A stretch of DNA of 64,000 nucleotides from an uncultured Roseiflexaceae bacterium (GCA_937974195.1 CALJIC010000252.1:1-64000); one strand, 5' to 3'. Positions 9,901 to 18,096 are shown, numbered from the stretch's first letter. Translations and numbers: made by a program. Notes: generated from the letters alone by a model not told the origin.

Positions 9901-12398
9901 GCGCCGCCCCGGCCTACGAGATCACCGTCACGGCCACATCGCAGGGGGACAGCACGGCGACCGACAGCGCGCTGAACCGGGCGGTAGGCCAGGCGGCGGT
10001 ACCCGGCCTCAATCCGCTGAACCAGATCAAGGACGGTCTGCCGGGTGAGACGGTGGTGTTCACCAGGACCGTGACCAACATCGGCACCGAGGGTGGCACC
10101 TTCACCCCGTCGCTGGCTGTTGTCGACCCGCCGGCCGACTGGGACGCCCAGCTCGATTCGACTGCGCCCTTCCCGCTGGGGGTGGGCGAGCAGCAGGTCA
10201 TCACCCACACCGCAACGGTGCCGGCCTACGGTCCCAGCGTCACCGTCCCGCTGAGCGGCACGCTGGTGCGCGCGCGGGTGACGGTCACGTCCGATGATGG
10301 CCTGGCGACGACGGGCGAGGACACCGTGCGGGTGCGGCTGCTGCCGCGCTTCGAGCTCGAGGCCGCCGACACGCCGGTGGACGCGGCGCCGGGGGCGACG
10401 GTGACCTTCACCCACACGCTGCGCAACCTGGCCAACGGCCCCGACCGCTTCGCTGTAACCGTCACGCCGAGCGCCGGCCTCGAGGATGTGACCGTCACGC
10501 CGGCCAGCCCGATAGCGCTCGACATCGGCGAGAGCGTGGCGGTGGTGGTCCGCGCGCGCGTGCGCGACTTCACCGCCCCTGGGATGCAGTCGCTCACCGT
10601 GAGCGCCGAGTCGCTCAGCACCCCCGACCCCGGCGCGCAAACGCACACCGACGAGGTGAACGTGCTGGCGGCGGCCGGCATCCGGCTCTCGCCAGCGCAG
10701 ACCAAGCCGGCGACGGCGCTGCCGGCGACGATCACCTTCACGCACGTGCTGACGAACGTCGGCAACGTGAGCGGCGACTTCAGCGTCAACGCCACGCTGC
10801 TCGACGCGTCCACCGGCTGGACGATCGGCGCGACGACGACCGACCCGGATGGCTGTCTGGAGGGCCTCGCCAGCGGCGGCGAGTGCGCGTTCACCATCTC
10901 CGTGGACGTGCCGGACAACCCGCTGCCGCTGAGCGGCCTCTACCGGGTGCGGATCGACGTGACCACCACGGGCGCCGCGGCCAGCGTGACGGATATCATC
11001 GACGTCGGCCAGATCCCGCGGCTGGCCTTCGAGCCCGACCGGGCGGGCTCGACCGCGCCGGACACGACGGTGGAGTACACGCACTACCTGACCAACACCG
11101 GCAATATCACCGCCACTTACACGCTGAGCGTGGACACAGCGCCGAGCGGGTGGCCCGCGCCGGTGCTGCTCCCGGCCACGCTGCTCGACGTCGCGCCCGG
11201 CGAAGGGCGCACGGTGCGCGTCCAGGTCACTCCGCCGCCGAACGCGCCGGCCGGCGGCCCGTTCGGCGTGGTTATCACCGCGCGCTCCTCGGTGGCGCCC
11301 AACCCCACCGCGACGGTGACCGACACGACGACCGTGGACCAGGCGCCGGCCGCGCGCCTGACGCCGCCGGCGCAGACCCAGTCGGTCTTCCCGTCGGACA
11401 CGCTGGGCGACACCGCCACCTTCAGCCTGCTGCTGGCGAACAGCGGCAACATCGCCATCAGCTACACGCTCGGGCTGGAGCCGCTCGGCGCGCCCTCCGG
11501 CTGGACCGCGCTGATCACCCCGACGACCACCGGCGTGCTGCCGGCGGACGTCGCCGTGACCCAGCCGCTGACGGTGACGGTCACCGCGCCCCCTGGCGCG
11601 AGCGGCTCGCAGACGTTCCGGGTGACCGCGCGGGCGGGCACTGCGCCGGAGGTGCTGGCGACGGCGCTGGTGACCGCCACCACCTCGGCGCCGCTGACCG
11701 ACCTGCTGACACCGGCCGAGAACTTCGGGACGGCGGCGCCGGGCGCAACGGTGGTCTACACCCACACGCTGCGGAACGTGCGCAGCGTCGACGACACCTT
11801 CCAGCTCGACTACATCTCGCCGTTCGGCTGGGAGACCAACGTCGTGCCGCGCAGCGTCTTCCTGCCGGCCGGCGGCACCAGCACGGTTGCGGTAACCATC
11901 CGCGTCCCGACCAACGTCGTCTCGGGCACGGTGGACGTGACCACCGTGACGGCGACATCGATCAGCGACCCGCGGTTCAGCGGGAGCGCGACCGAGCAGA
12001 CGACCGTGACGCGGGTCTTCGGGGCCTCGCTCTCGCCGCGCTTCGTGCGGATCGCCAGCCCTGGGCAGACGGTCGAGCTGCGCCACACGCTGGTGAACCT
12101 CGGCAACGCGACGGACACCTTCCTGCTCGACGTGGACGACACGCTGGGCTGGCAGGTGACGATCACGCCGGAAAGCGCGCAGCTCGCGCCGAGCGGGTTC
12201 ACTTCGTTCATCATCGTGCGGGTGGTCGTGCCGCCGGACGCGCCGTTGGACGCGGTGAACCGCGTGACGATCCGGGCGACGTCGCGTGACAACCCGGGGT
12301 TCACGAGCACTGTGGAGGACGTCATTGCGCTGCCGCTCGGGCCGGCTGAGGTGGAGCGCCCGCTGTACCTGCCGCTAGTCTATAGACCTTTGCCCTAG
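6948..12398 (+). CDS. Giant secreted right-handed beta-helix protein with nine NEW3/DUF11-like repeats
   Basis: This 1816-residue exported protein starts at GTG 6948 with GGAGGAGG at 6937-6944; TTG 6951 is an alternative. Its signal peptide covers residues 1-30 (RRLSIVALLALLVALAPPARPALAA). A CSLREA-like segment without the cysteine follows (GPGSLRQAIIDANNNSG), then a beta-helix to about residue 690 (GNYIGTNPEGT, IGGDTPAQRN and similar). After a short linker domain there are nine ~110-residue beta-sandwich repeats, each opening with a variant of PGATVxYTHTLxNxGN and containing a GW pair. The C-terminus is LYLPLVYRPLP, echoing IYLPLTMR in the preceding gene. The two are probably paralogues of one surface-protein family; this one has three times as many stalk repeats, perhaps projecting the helix further from the cell. 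Function is unknown. Confidence 0.88.
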   Translation: MLAHPYRRLSIVALLALLVALAPPARPALAATFTVTNTNDTGPGSLRQAIIDANNNSGHDTIQFNIPTSDPGYNSAGFWRIRLSSSLPALTDTSGTTIEGPPAVSGWPHPRIVLDGTTITGVGGNGIRITSPNNVIRRLTIVNFRENTFVAQPLGVGILIEGPSASGNRIEGSYIGVDPSNTSGTSGNSVAGVQISGGADNNTIGGDTPAQRNVIAGNAWQNSGARTNIYIAGTSSDASQGNVIRGNYIGTNPEGTARVTGGNSSHGVWLDENVVGTEIAGNLIAGFYHTSRAISGILVDGGSSSTYPRANVIRGNIFGLPASGQGPSNTNLYNTIGIEIRRSVDTVIGGTNAADRNILSGNGYVPSGATYAGTSVGGNVAAILITDSTATGTRVEGNYIGLDVNGNPLGVSGGLPMGNLNHGVNITNNSTGTVVRNNVISNNRQDGVRISSNNNIVENNFIGTNTAGTASDANFRNGLTSIRVDRGSGNTVRNNTVAVASGELAAILLKPFSNTPVSNTTIQGNSIGVRSDGTPLAAQVIDNSSGVLIDQANAPATGNVSGTTIVGNRIGAVEIGVTISNNASGGNQIRANTIGPTAGPAGQNTGFGIWLVNASGNTIGGDTAADGNTISGSAGHGIYLDGPGTGGNVIRNNTVRNNAGDGIRVRGATGVIIDRTATSGNGGNGIALTEGGNGNMPAPTLPANAFSTTSGPQLTVNVDSTRCAPGCTVQVFTSPTSDPGEGPRYLTQATVTGGSVVVNVPNCDRYLTATVRENATGNTSPFSNEIDTGTGCAVADITLSNGVRVAPGFTGAGDVPAGATVIYEYTVTNNGGLPANITITRSAGLGWAGAPTPSSFTVSAGTPQTFRITVNVPANAPGGTTDSFTVTATGGATPKSVTTTTRVAQTFGVDIAPEPPADRAFSGPTTLLFTHVITNTGNGPDSFSVTATSDPPLAGINVTPLTSCTNVAAGATCRVQVSVPIPSSGAAPAYEITVTATSQGDSTATDSALNRAVGQAAVPGLNPLNQIKDGLPGETVVFTRTVTNIGTEGGTFTPSLAVVDPPADWDAQLDSTAPFPLGVGEQQVITHTATVPAYGPSVTVPLSGTLVRARVTVTSDDGLATTGEDTVRVRLLPRFELEAADTPVDAAPGATVTFTHTLRNLANGPDRFAVTVTPSAGLEDVTVTPASPIALDIGESVAVVVRARVRDFTAPGMQSLTVSAESLSTPDPGAQTHTDEVNVLAAAGIRLSPAQTKPATALPATITFTHVLTNVGNVSGDFSVNATLLDASTGWTIGATTTDPDGCLEGLASGGECAFTISVDVPDNPLPLSGLYRVRIDVTTTGAAASVTDIIDVGQIPRLAFEPDRAGSTAPDTTVEYTHYLTNTGNITATYTLSVDTAPSGWPAPVLLPATLLDVAPGEGRTVRVQVTPPPNAPAGGPFGVVITARSSVAPNPTATVTDTTTVDQAPAARLTPPAQTQSVFPSDTLGDTATFSLLLANSGNIAISYTLGLEPLGAPSGWTALITPTTTGVLPADVAVTQPLTVTVTAPPGASGSQTFRVTARAGTAPEVLATALVTATTSAPLTDLLTPAENFGTAAPGATVVYTHTLRNVRSVDDTFQLDYISPFGWETNVVPRSVFLPAGGTSTVAVTIRVPTNVVSGTVDVTTVTATSISDPRFSGSATEQTTVTRVFGASLSPRFVRIASPGQTVELRHTLVNLGNATDTFLLDVDDTLGWQVTITPESAQLAPSGFTSFIIVRVVVPPDAPLDAVNRVTIRATSRDNPGFTSTVEDVIALPLGPAEVERPLYLPLVYRPLP

Positions 12399-12476
12399 CT
12401 GCAGGCCCGCGCCAGAGCGCCAGCGGCTGGGAGGCGTGGAGGGCCGCAGGCCCGCGTGCCAGTGGCGGGGAGGCGG

Positions 12477-12495
12477 GCGGCAGGTTCGCTGCCGC
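12477..12495 (+). terminator. Small hairpin upstream of aroQ
   Basis: GCGGCAG-GTTCG-CTGCCGC forms a 7-bp stem in the 160-nt gap after the second beta-helix gene. The same gap contains an imperfect direct repeat beginning GCAGGCCCGCG (about 12400 and 12446). There is no T-run; a weak candidate terminator only. Confidence 0.3.
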
Positions 12496-12557
12496 AGACC
12501 CGCCCAACGTATACTGATCGCATGTGTGCGCGCCGCACACTGGCGGCGAGTGAGATC

Positions 12558-12983
12558 ATGAAGATACTGGTACTGCACGGACCGAACCTGAACATGCTCG
12601 GGCGGCGCGAGCCGGAGATCTACGGCAGCACCACGCTGGCGGAGATCGACGCGGCGCTGCGCGAGCGGGCGGAGGCTGCGGGCGCGACGCTCCTCACGCT
12701 GCAGTCCAACCACGAGGGCGCGCTGATCGACTTTCTGCAGGCCGAGGCGTATGACGCCGACGGGATCATCATCAACCCCGGCGCGCTGACCCACTACGGG
12801 CTGGCGCTGCGCGACGCGCTGGCGAGCCTCAAGGCCCCGATCATCGAGGTCCACCTCTCGAACGTGTACCGGCGCGAGCCCTTCCGCCATACCTCCGTGG
12901 TCGCGCCGGTCGCCACCGGGCAGATCGCGGGGCTCGGGTGGCGCGGCTACCTCCTGGCGCTGGAGTGGCTGCTGGCCGCGTAG
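12558..12983 (+). CDS. aroQ: Type II 3-dehydroquinate dehydratase
   Basis: AroQ catalyses reversible trans-dehydration of 3-dehydroquinate to 3-dehydroshikimate, the third step of the shikimate pathway. The 141-residue protein matches type II enzymes in length and motifs: HGPNLNMLGRREPEIYG with catalytic Tyr22, QSNHEG at 49-54, IINPGALTHY at 71-80, EVHLSN at 97-102 with His99, and Arg110. I chose ATG 12558 because MKILVLHGPN is the normal N-terminus; an in-frame ATG at 12522 would add a non-conserved extension. A TATACT box at 12510-12515 is a possible -10. No other aro gene is in the window. Confidence 0.95.
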   Translation: MKILVLHGPNLNMLGRREPEIYGSTTLAEIDAALRERAEAAGATLLTLQSNHEGALIDFLQAEAYDADGIIINPGALTHYGLALRDALASLKAPIIEVHLSNVYRREPFRHTSVVAPVATGQIAGLGWRGYLLALEWLLAA

Positions 12984-13023
12984 CGCGCCCTTCGCGGGCC
13001 GCGGCGCGGCGGAGGGCGGCCTA

Positions 13024-13032
13024 TGCTATAAT
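13024..13032 (+). promoter_or_regulatory. Extended -10 promoter of accB
   Basis: TGCTATAAT is a perfect extended -10 (TGn + TATAAT), 45 bp before the accB start, with no recognisable -35 as expected for this class. Confidence 0.6.
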
Positions 13033-13076
13033 TGGCGCTCGTTGACCTGGACGTTATGTGCGATGGAGAGCCGCCA

Positions 13077-13619
13077 ATGACTGAGGTCCCGCCGGAGCGA
13101 CAGCGCGAATCAGCCGCAGACGAGTTCGGGTTGAGCGCGGTGCGCGAGCTCCTGCAGATGCTGAGCGACACCGATGTCACCGAGATCCAGATCGAGCGTG
13201 GCGACGTGCGGCTGCTGATCAGGCGCAGCTCGTCGGCGAGCGTGGCGCAGATCGCCCCGGCCCAGCCGCTCGTGGTGGCTCATAGCGCGCCCGCGCCCCA
13301 GTCGCAGCTCAACGGGCAGCCGGCGGCGCCGGGGGCTGCGCCCGCGTCCCCAGCCGGCGAGCAGGAGCCGCTCCCGCCCGGCAACGTGGTGACGGCGCCG
13401 ATGGTCGGCACGTTCTACGCCGCCGCCTCTCCCAAAGACCCGCCGTTCGTCACCGAGGGCGACGTGATCCACGTCGGCGACAAGGTCGGCATCATCGAGG
13501 CGATGAAGATGATGAACGAGATCGAGAGCGAGTTCGCCGGCCGCGTGGTGCGCGTCCTCGTGAAGAACGGCCAGCCGGTCGAGTACGGCCAGCCGCTGAT
13601 GGTGATCGAGCCCGTGTAG
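13077..13619 (+). CDS. accB: Biotin carboxyl carrier protein of acetyl-CoA carboxylase
   Basis: AccB carries the biotin that shuttles carboxyl groups between biotin carboxylase and carboxyltransferase in fatty-acid synthesis. In 180 residues it shows an N-terminal helical region (EFGLSAVRELLQMLSDTDVTEIQIERGD), a Pro/Ala linker (~60-100) and a biotinyl domain with EAMKMMNEI, Lys144 being the biotinylation site. The TAPMVGTFY start and the FVTEGDVIHVGD turn are typical. ATG 13077 has GGAGAG at 13065-13070. accC is not adjacent; xseA follows after 115 nt. Confidence 0.95.
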   Translation: MTEVPPERQRESAADEFGLSAVRELLQMLSDTDVTEIQIERGDVRLLIRRSSSASVAQIAPAQPLVVAHSAPAPQSQLNGQPAAPGAAPASPAGEQEPLPPGNVVTAPMVGTFYAAASPKDPPFVTEGDVIHVGDKVGIIEAMKMMNEIESEFAGRVVRVLVKNGQPVEYGQPLMVIEPV

Positions 13620-13734
13620 GTGGCACGTTCGCACGTCGCGCGTGATCGAGCGTTTTCGAACCAGTACCGCCTACTCGCGTTCTCGAACGTTCCGACGTGC
13701 CGGCGTTCCGGCATGCGACGCTCAACGGACAACG

Positions 13735-14928
13735 ATGCGCCTCCTCACGGTCTCGCAACTCAATAGCTACCTCCGCGAGCTGCTCGAGGCCGACGAGATC
13801 CTCCAGGACGTGTGGGTCGAGGGGGAGGTCTCGAACTTCAACCGGCACACCTCGGGGCACTGCTACTTCACGCTGAAAGAGGGCGACGCGCAGATCAACG
13901 CGGCGTGCTGGCGCACCTACGCCGCGCGCCTCCCGTCGCTGCCGGCCAACGGCGAGGCGGTGCTCGCCCACGGCCGCGTGTCGTTCTACGAGGTGCGCGG
14001 CCAGCTCCAGCTGTACGTGGATATGATCCGGCCGGCGGGCGTCGGGCTGCTGCAGGCGCAGTTCGAGCAGCTCAAGGCCCGCCTCGAGGCGGAAGGGCTC
14101 TTCGATGCGTCGCGCAAGCGGCCGCTGCCCGAGCTCCCGCGCCGGATCGGGGTCGTCACCTCGCCCACCGGCGCGGCGCTGCAGGACATCCTCAACGTGC
14201 TGCGGCGGCGCTACCCGCTCGCCGAGGTGCTGGTCTCGCCGTGCCAGGTGCAGGGCGCCGGCGCCGCGGAGTCGGTGGTGGAGGCCCTCTACGCCCTGTA
14301 CGACGCCGCCCCGGACGTGATCATCGTGGCGCGCGGCGGCGGCTCGATCGAGGACCTGTGGGCCTTCAACGAGGAGATCGTCGCCCGCGCGGCCTTCGCC
14401 AGCCCGGTGCCGCTGGTCAGCGGCGTCGGCCACGAGACCGACACGACGATCATCGACTACGTGGCCGATGTGCGCGCGCCGACCCCCTCGGCGGCGGCCG
14501 AGCTGGTCTCGCCGGACGTCGCGGAGCTGGCGGCCGCGGTCGCGGCGCTGGCCGAGGAGCTCGACTTCGCCATGGCCCGCCGGCTGGAGGACGCGCGCCA
14601 GGCGCTCGACGGGCTGCGGGCGCGCATCGCGCTGCGGTCGCCGGCGGTGCGGGTGCAGCGCGACCGGCAGACGCTCGACGAGCTGCTGCGGCGGGCCGGT
14701 GCGGCGGTGGGGCACAGCGTCGCGCTGCGGGCAGCGCGGCTGGAGGGGCTGCGGGCGCAGCTGGCGGCGCTCAGCCCGACCGCGACGCTCGAGCGGGGCT
14801 ACGCGGTGGTGCGGCGCGCCGCCGACGGCCGGGTGGTCACATCGCCCGAGCAGCCGGCCGCCGGCGAGCGGCTGGAGATCACCGTGCGAGGCGGGACGTT
14901 CGGGGCCGTGAAGCAGGATGGGCCTTGA
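13735..14928 (+). CDS. xseA: Exodeoxyribonuclease VII large subunit
   Basis: XseA is the catalytic subunit of exonuclease VII, which degrades single-stranded DNA from both ends in repair. The 397-residue protein has the OB-fold N-terminus (LTVSQLNSYLRELLEAD..., VEGEVSNFNRHTSGHCYFTLKE) and the conserved core RIGVVTSPTGAALQDIL, VIIVARGGGSIEDLWAFN and PLVSGVGHETDTTIIDYVADVRAPTPSAAAEL. A coiled-coil C-terminal region ends LERGYAVVR. I chose ATG 13735 because the upstream open stretch back to 13642 has no family similarity. xseB follows 45 nt downstream, presumably in the same transcript. Confidence 0.95.
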   Translation: MRLLTVSQLNSYLRELLEADEILQDVWVEGEVSNFNRHTSGHCYFTLKEGDAQINAACWRTYAARLPSLPANGEAVLAHGRVSFYEVRGQLQLYVDMIRPAGVGLLQAQFEQLKARLEAEGLFDASRKRPLPELPRRIGVVTSPTGAALQDILNVLRRRYPLAEVLVSPCQVQGAGAAESVVEALYALYDAAPDVIIVARGGGSIEDLWAFNEEIVARAAFASPVPLVSGVGHETDTTIIDYVADVRAPTPSAAAELVSPDVAELAAAVAALAEELDFAMARRLEDARQALDGLRARIALRSPAVRVQRDRQTLDELLRRAGAAVGHSVALRAARLEGLRAQLAALSPTATLERGYAVVRRAADGRVVTSPEQPAAGERLEITVRGGTFGAVKQDGP

Positions 14929-14973
14929 GTGGCGGCGAAGCTGCCGTGGAACGCTAGAGGCCGGGTAGCGAAT

Positions 14974-15192
14974 ATGGCAGAGCAGGATCAAACCTACGAA
15001 GCGCTCTTCGCCCGGATGCAGGAGATCGTTGCGGCGCTGGAGGCCGGCGAGCTGCCGCTCGAGCGGGCGCTGGCGCTCTACGAAGAGGGCATGACCGTCG
15101 CGGCGGCGTGCCAGCGGCTGCTGGACGAGGCGGCGCTGCGAGTGCAGGAGCTGCAGAGCGGGGCCGGCCTGCGGCTCGGCGCGGAGGAGTAG
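14974..15192 (+). CDS. xseB: Exodeoxyribonuclease VII small subunit
   Basis: XseB is the small helical-hairpin subunit that binds the XseA coiled coil. The 72-residue product contains TYEALFARMQEIVAALEAGE and LPLERALALYEEGM, the family signature. I chose ATG 14974, which gives the usual 70-80-residue length. A GTG at 14929, directly after the xseA stop, would add 15 non-conserved residues and overlap no ribosome-binding site. Confidence 0.93.
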   Translation: MAEQDQTYEALFARMQEIVAALEAGELPLERALALYEEGMTVAAACQRLLDEAALRVQELQSGAGLRLGAEE

Positions 15193-15195
15193 CGC

Positions 15196-17088
15196 GTGGA
15201 CATGGAGAAGGTCCATCGCTATCCGCGCGCGATCAGCTGGCCGGTCGAGCTGCTCTCCGCGCTGGCGGTCGCCATCGTGCTGCTGCTGCTGGGGCGCGAT
15301 GTGCTGCGCTTCATGTGGGCGGCGTGGGGCACCGACCGGGCGCTCTTCGGCCGCGTGCCCTACCTGTCCGAGATCGTGGAGCTGATCAACGACGGGCCGG
15401 TGGTGCGCGTGGTCGACCCGCTCGCGGCGCTCCCGGGGCTGCTGCCGTCGCTCGGCTGGACGGCCGTGGCGCTGCTGCTGGCCCTGCTGCTGCGCAACAG
15501 CCTGCCGACGCTGCGCACCAGCCCGCGCGGGATGCTGGTGGAGTGGGCCGGCGGCTGGCTGCCCGTGCCGTGGGAGAGCTTCAAGACGATCAAGGTGACC
15601 GAGGCCGCCGAGCGCTACGTGCTGCTGGCCGAGACCGACTGGGGGCACCTGACCGGCTGGCACTGCGCCTACAGCCTGATCTACCGGCTCGGCTTCCGGC
15701 CCGGCTTTCTGATCACCTCGGCGATCAGCGACTTCGACGAGCTGGTGAAGACGCTGCTCAGCGAGACCGACCGGGTGGCGCGGGTGCTGGACAACGCCCG
15801 CCCGGCGCAGCTTCAGGAGGAGGCGACCTCGCCGCTGTTCCGGCTGCTGCTGAGCCCGGCGGCGTTCTTCGCCCAGCGCACCGGGCCGGCGCCCGCCCCG
15901 GCCGAGACGACCGCGGTGGCGACGAGCGGCGAGACGGTGCGCGGCACGTACCCCGGCCGCATCACGGCCATCCTGCACTGGGGCACCGCGATCATCGCGG
16001 TGCTGGCGGTGCTGCGCTACGTCGTCGCCGTGCTCTCGTTCCTGGCGCTCACCTTCCCGTCGCTGCTCTACCTGCCCGTGTTCAACCGGCTCGAGCTGCG
16101 CGAGCTGCCGGCGCCGTGGTGGCTGCTGGTGGCCGCGCACCTGGCGCTGGCGTTCCTGCTCTGGCTGCTGCTGGCGATCCGCAACCTGCTCCCGCCGCTG
16201 GAGGCGCGCAGCGAGGGCCTGCTGGTGCGCTACTTCGGCCGCGACGTGACGGTGCCGTGGCAGCGGATCAAGCACGTCAAGGTCACGGAGTTCTCGGAGC
16301 GCAGCCAGGTGGTGCTGATCCAGTTCACCGGCGGGCTGCCGCTGAGCGCCCGGCTGTCCAGCCTGCTGTACGACGGGAGCCTGGCGCCGGGCGTGCTGCT
16401 GACCTCGGCGCTCAGCAACTTCGAGCCGCTCCTGCAGCGCGTGATCCTCGAGGTGATGCGCCACCCGGCCGACCCGGAGGCGCCGAGCGAGGTCCCGGTG
16501 TTCCAGAGCGACGCGCGCTCCGACCTGCTGCTGCTCAGCTTCCAGTCCAGCGCGGCGATCGACCGGCTGGTGGAGGAGTCCAAGGCCGACGAGGAGACCA
16601 AGGCGCTGCAGGTTGGGCCGCTGCTGCGCGCCGCCCGGCCGATGATCTGGCTGGCGCTGATGCCGGCGCTGATCCTGTTCTGCTCGCGGGCGTTTGTGCT
16701 GGGGATGCTGCCGGATGCCCGGCTGGTGGTCACGGCGCTGGTGCTGTTTCTGCTCAGCCTGCTCGAGTGGCCGCTGGTCGTGATCACGTCGATCGTGCTC
16801 GACGAGATGACCGGCGGCGGCGAGGAGGGCAACCGGGCGGTCTACCTCTACCCGCCTGTGCAGCTGCCGCGCACTCTGCCGCTGCTCGGAGCGCTGCTGC
16901 TCACGCTGGTCGGCGTGCCGGTGGTGCCGACGCTGCTGTGGCTCGCGGCGATCGGCTGGTCGTTCCTGCTGGCGGCCGGGCTGTGGGGCGCGCTGTACGA
17001 CTGGCGCGGCGGCCAGCTGCTGACCGGCGGGCTGGTGCCGGCGGTGTTCCAGCTGTTCATTCTGGTCGGGTATCTGATCGTGCGCTAG
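15196..17088 (+). CDS. Multi-pass membrane protein with two PH-like cytoplasmic domains
   Basis: This 630-residue integral membrane protein has no name I recognise. It looks internally duplicated: hydrophobic helices (~15-40, ~85-105), a PH-like strand module (TSPRGMLVEWAGGWLPVPWESFKTIKVTEAAERYVLLAET), helices (~250-330), and a second module (EARSEGLLVRYFGRDVTVPW, then QRIKHVKVTEFSERSQVVLIQF). Hydrophobic helices follow to the C-terminus. The repeated PW-x-xI/FK-x-I/VKVTE pattern resembles bacterial PH (bPH2-like) modules, which sit under the membrane and sense or assemble complexes. GTG 15196 is favoured by GGAGG at 15183-15187, 8 nt away; ATG 15202 is an alternative. It is four bases after xseB and may be co-transcribed. 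Confidence 0.7.
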   Translation: MDMEKVHRYPRAISWPVELLSALAVAIVLLLLGRDVLRFMWAAWGTDRALFGRVPYLSEIVELINDGPVVRVVDPLAALPGLLPSLGWTAVALLLALLLRNSLPTLRTSPRGMLVEWAGGWLPVPWESFKTIKVTEAAERYVLLAETDWGHLTGWHCAYSLIYRLGFRPGFLITSAISDFDELVKTLLSETDRVARVLDNARPAQLQEEATSPLFRLLLSPAAFFAQRTGPAPAPAETTAVATSGETVRGTYPGRITAILHWGTAIIAVLAVLRYVVAVLSFLALTFPSLLYLPVFNRLELRELPAPWWLLVAAHLALAFLLWLLLAIRNLLPPLEARSEGLLVRYFGRDVTVPWQRIKHVKVTEFSERSQVVLIQFTGGLPLSARLSSLLYDGSLAPGVLLTSALSNFEPLLQRVILEVMRHPADPEAPSEVPVFQSDARSDLLLLSFQSSAAIDRLVEESKADEETKALQVGPLLRAARPMIWLALMPALILFCSRAFVLGMLPDARLVVTALVLFLLSLLEWPLVVITSIVLDEMTGGGEEGNRAVYLYPPVQLPRTLPLLGALLLTLVGVPVVPTLLWLAAIGWSFLLAAGLWGALYDWRGGQLLTGGLVPAVFQLFILVGYLIVR

Positions 17089-17170
17089 CCACGTCGGGGA
17101 GACGCAGCCTCTTCATCTCCCACTCCGAACCCCACGAGCGGCTCAGCCGCAAAAACACATAGGACTTACG

Positions 17171-17470
17171 CGGTGGTCCGTCCTACACCCAAGCGTGTTC
17201 CGCAGGCGCTTGTGCAGGCGCTCCGCCCTGCACCCGCGCCAGGGCCTGCGGCCCTGGACCCGCAAGGGAACGATCCCGTGCCTGTCTGCCCGTTGTCATG
17301 CCCACCTCCACCGATGCCCGTGCCCCAGGCACACACTGATGCGCTGCAACGCCCACTGAGACGAGCGGCTGGTGGGCTGGAATGTCCCTTCCGGCAGGGG
17401 AGAGCGCGAGAGGGGTCGGTATCCCTCTCGCCCTCAAGCACGCTCTGACCGCACCGCGTACCTCCTGTAT
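17171..17470 (+). repeat. Dispersed intergenic repeat, copy 1
   Basis: The gene-free region 17089-17489 is largely filled by an element also present at 52731-53096. Shared blocks in the same order include GGGCCTGCGGCCCTGGACC, TGCCCGTTGTCATGCC, ACTGATGCGCTGCAA, GGGAGAGCGCGAGAGGG-like DNA and CCTCAAGCACGCTSTGACC. A perfect hairpin CCAGGGCC-TGC-GGCCCTGG sits at 17239-17257. The element carries no convincing gene. Its right end may contribute a promoter (CTGACC 17445-17450, N17, TATATT 17468-17473) for the following gene. Confidence 0.75.
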
Positions 17471-17489
17471 ATTTTTTCTGGAGCGAGGA

Positions 17490-18071
17490 ATGGCCCGCGT
17501 CACGGAGCTCGTGGACGCAGCGTACCTCTCCCGGGAGCCGCCGCGGCCCTTCCCCACCGCGGCGCTGCCGGACCTGATCGGCGCGACGCTGCTCGAGCGG
17601 CCGCTGCGCGCGCTGCTGGACCCGCTGCTGCTGGTGAGCGTGGGCCTGGTGCTGCTCCTGGTGGCCGCCCGCGCGCACTGGCTGCTGCTCGCGCCGCCGC
17701 TCGCGCTGGGCGCGTGGCGGGTGTTCGCCGCAGCGTCGCGGGTCTGGAGGCAGCTACGGGACGAGCTGGCGCTGCTGCGGTACGGCCAGATCGTCCGCGC
17801 CCACGTGCTGCGCCTGCGGCCGCACCGCACGCTGCTGGGCGAGATCGACGGCGCGCTGCTGTACTGCGCGATCCCCGTCGCGCCGCGACGCACCTACGTC
17901 GGCCGCGTCTGGCTCTCGGACGGGACCGAGGCGCTGCGCCTGGCGCGGGCCGGGCGGGTGAAGGTCATCTGCCTGCCGCGCACCCCCGGCACCTGGCGCA
18001 TCATCGAGGATCTGCAGTCCGAGGTGCGCTACGACCACCGGGAGCCGTCCCCGCCGCTGCCCGAGGAGTAG
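17490..18071 (+). CDS. Small membrane protein with beta-rich cytoplasmic tail, unknown function
   Basis: The 193-residue protein has two hydrophobic helices (~45-62 and ~64-80), then a polar, strand-rich C-terminal half (LRYGQIVRAHVLRLRPHR ... GALLYCAIPVAP ... YVGRVWLSDG). The arrangement resembles DUF3592-type membrane proteins, a family-level guess only. I chose ATG 17490 with GGAG at 17480-17483. An in-frame ATG at 17382 lies inside the dispersed repeat and would add a non-conserved, repeat-encoded extension. The gene converges on the AEC permease gene 25 bp away. Confidence 0.6.
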   Translation: MARVTELVDAAYLSREPPRPFPTAALPDLIGATLLERPLRALLDPLLLVSVGLVLLLVAARAHWLLLAPPLALGAWRVFAAASRVWRQLRDELALLRYGQIVRAHVLRLRPHRTLLGEIDGALLYCAIPVAPRRTYVGRVWLSDGTEALRLARAGRVKVICLPRTPGTWRIIEDLQSEVRYDHREPSPPLPEE

Positions 18072-18096
18072 GCCCTCTTTGCCGTCCGCCGGAGGC

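Noticed and set aside
4956..12086. A 2376-codon open frame on the minus strand opposite the beta-helix genes
   Set aside because: It is Arg/Gly/Asp-rich, has no domain or start signal, and mirrors the codon bias of two clearly real secreted-protein genes on the other strand.
13492..16464. A 990-codon minus-strand open frame over accB-xseA-xseB
   Set aside because: GC-rich shadow of well-identified genes; composition is low-complexity Arg/Gln/His with no family similarity.
17382..17489. Upstream ATG extension of the 17490 gene
   Set aside because: The extension is encoded by the dispersed repeat and precedes the better ribosome-binding site and likely promoter.
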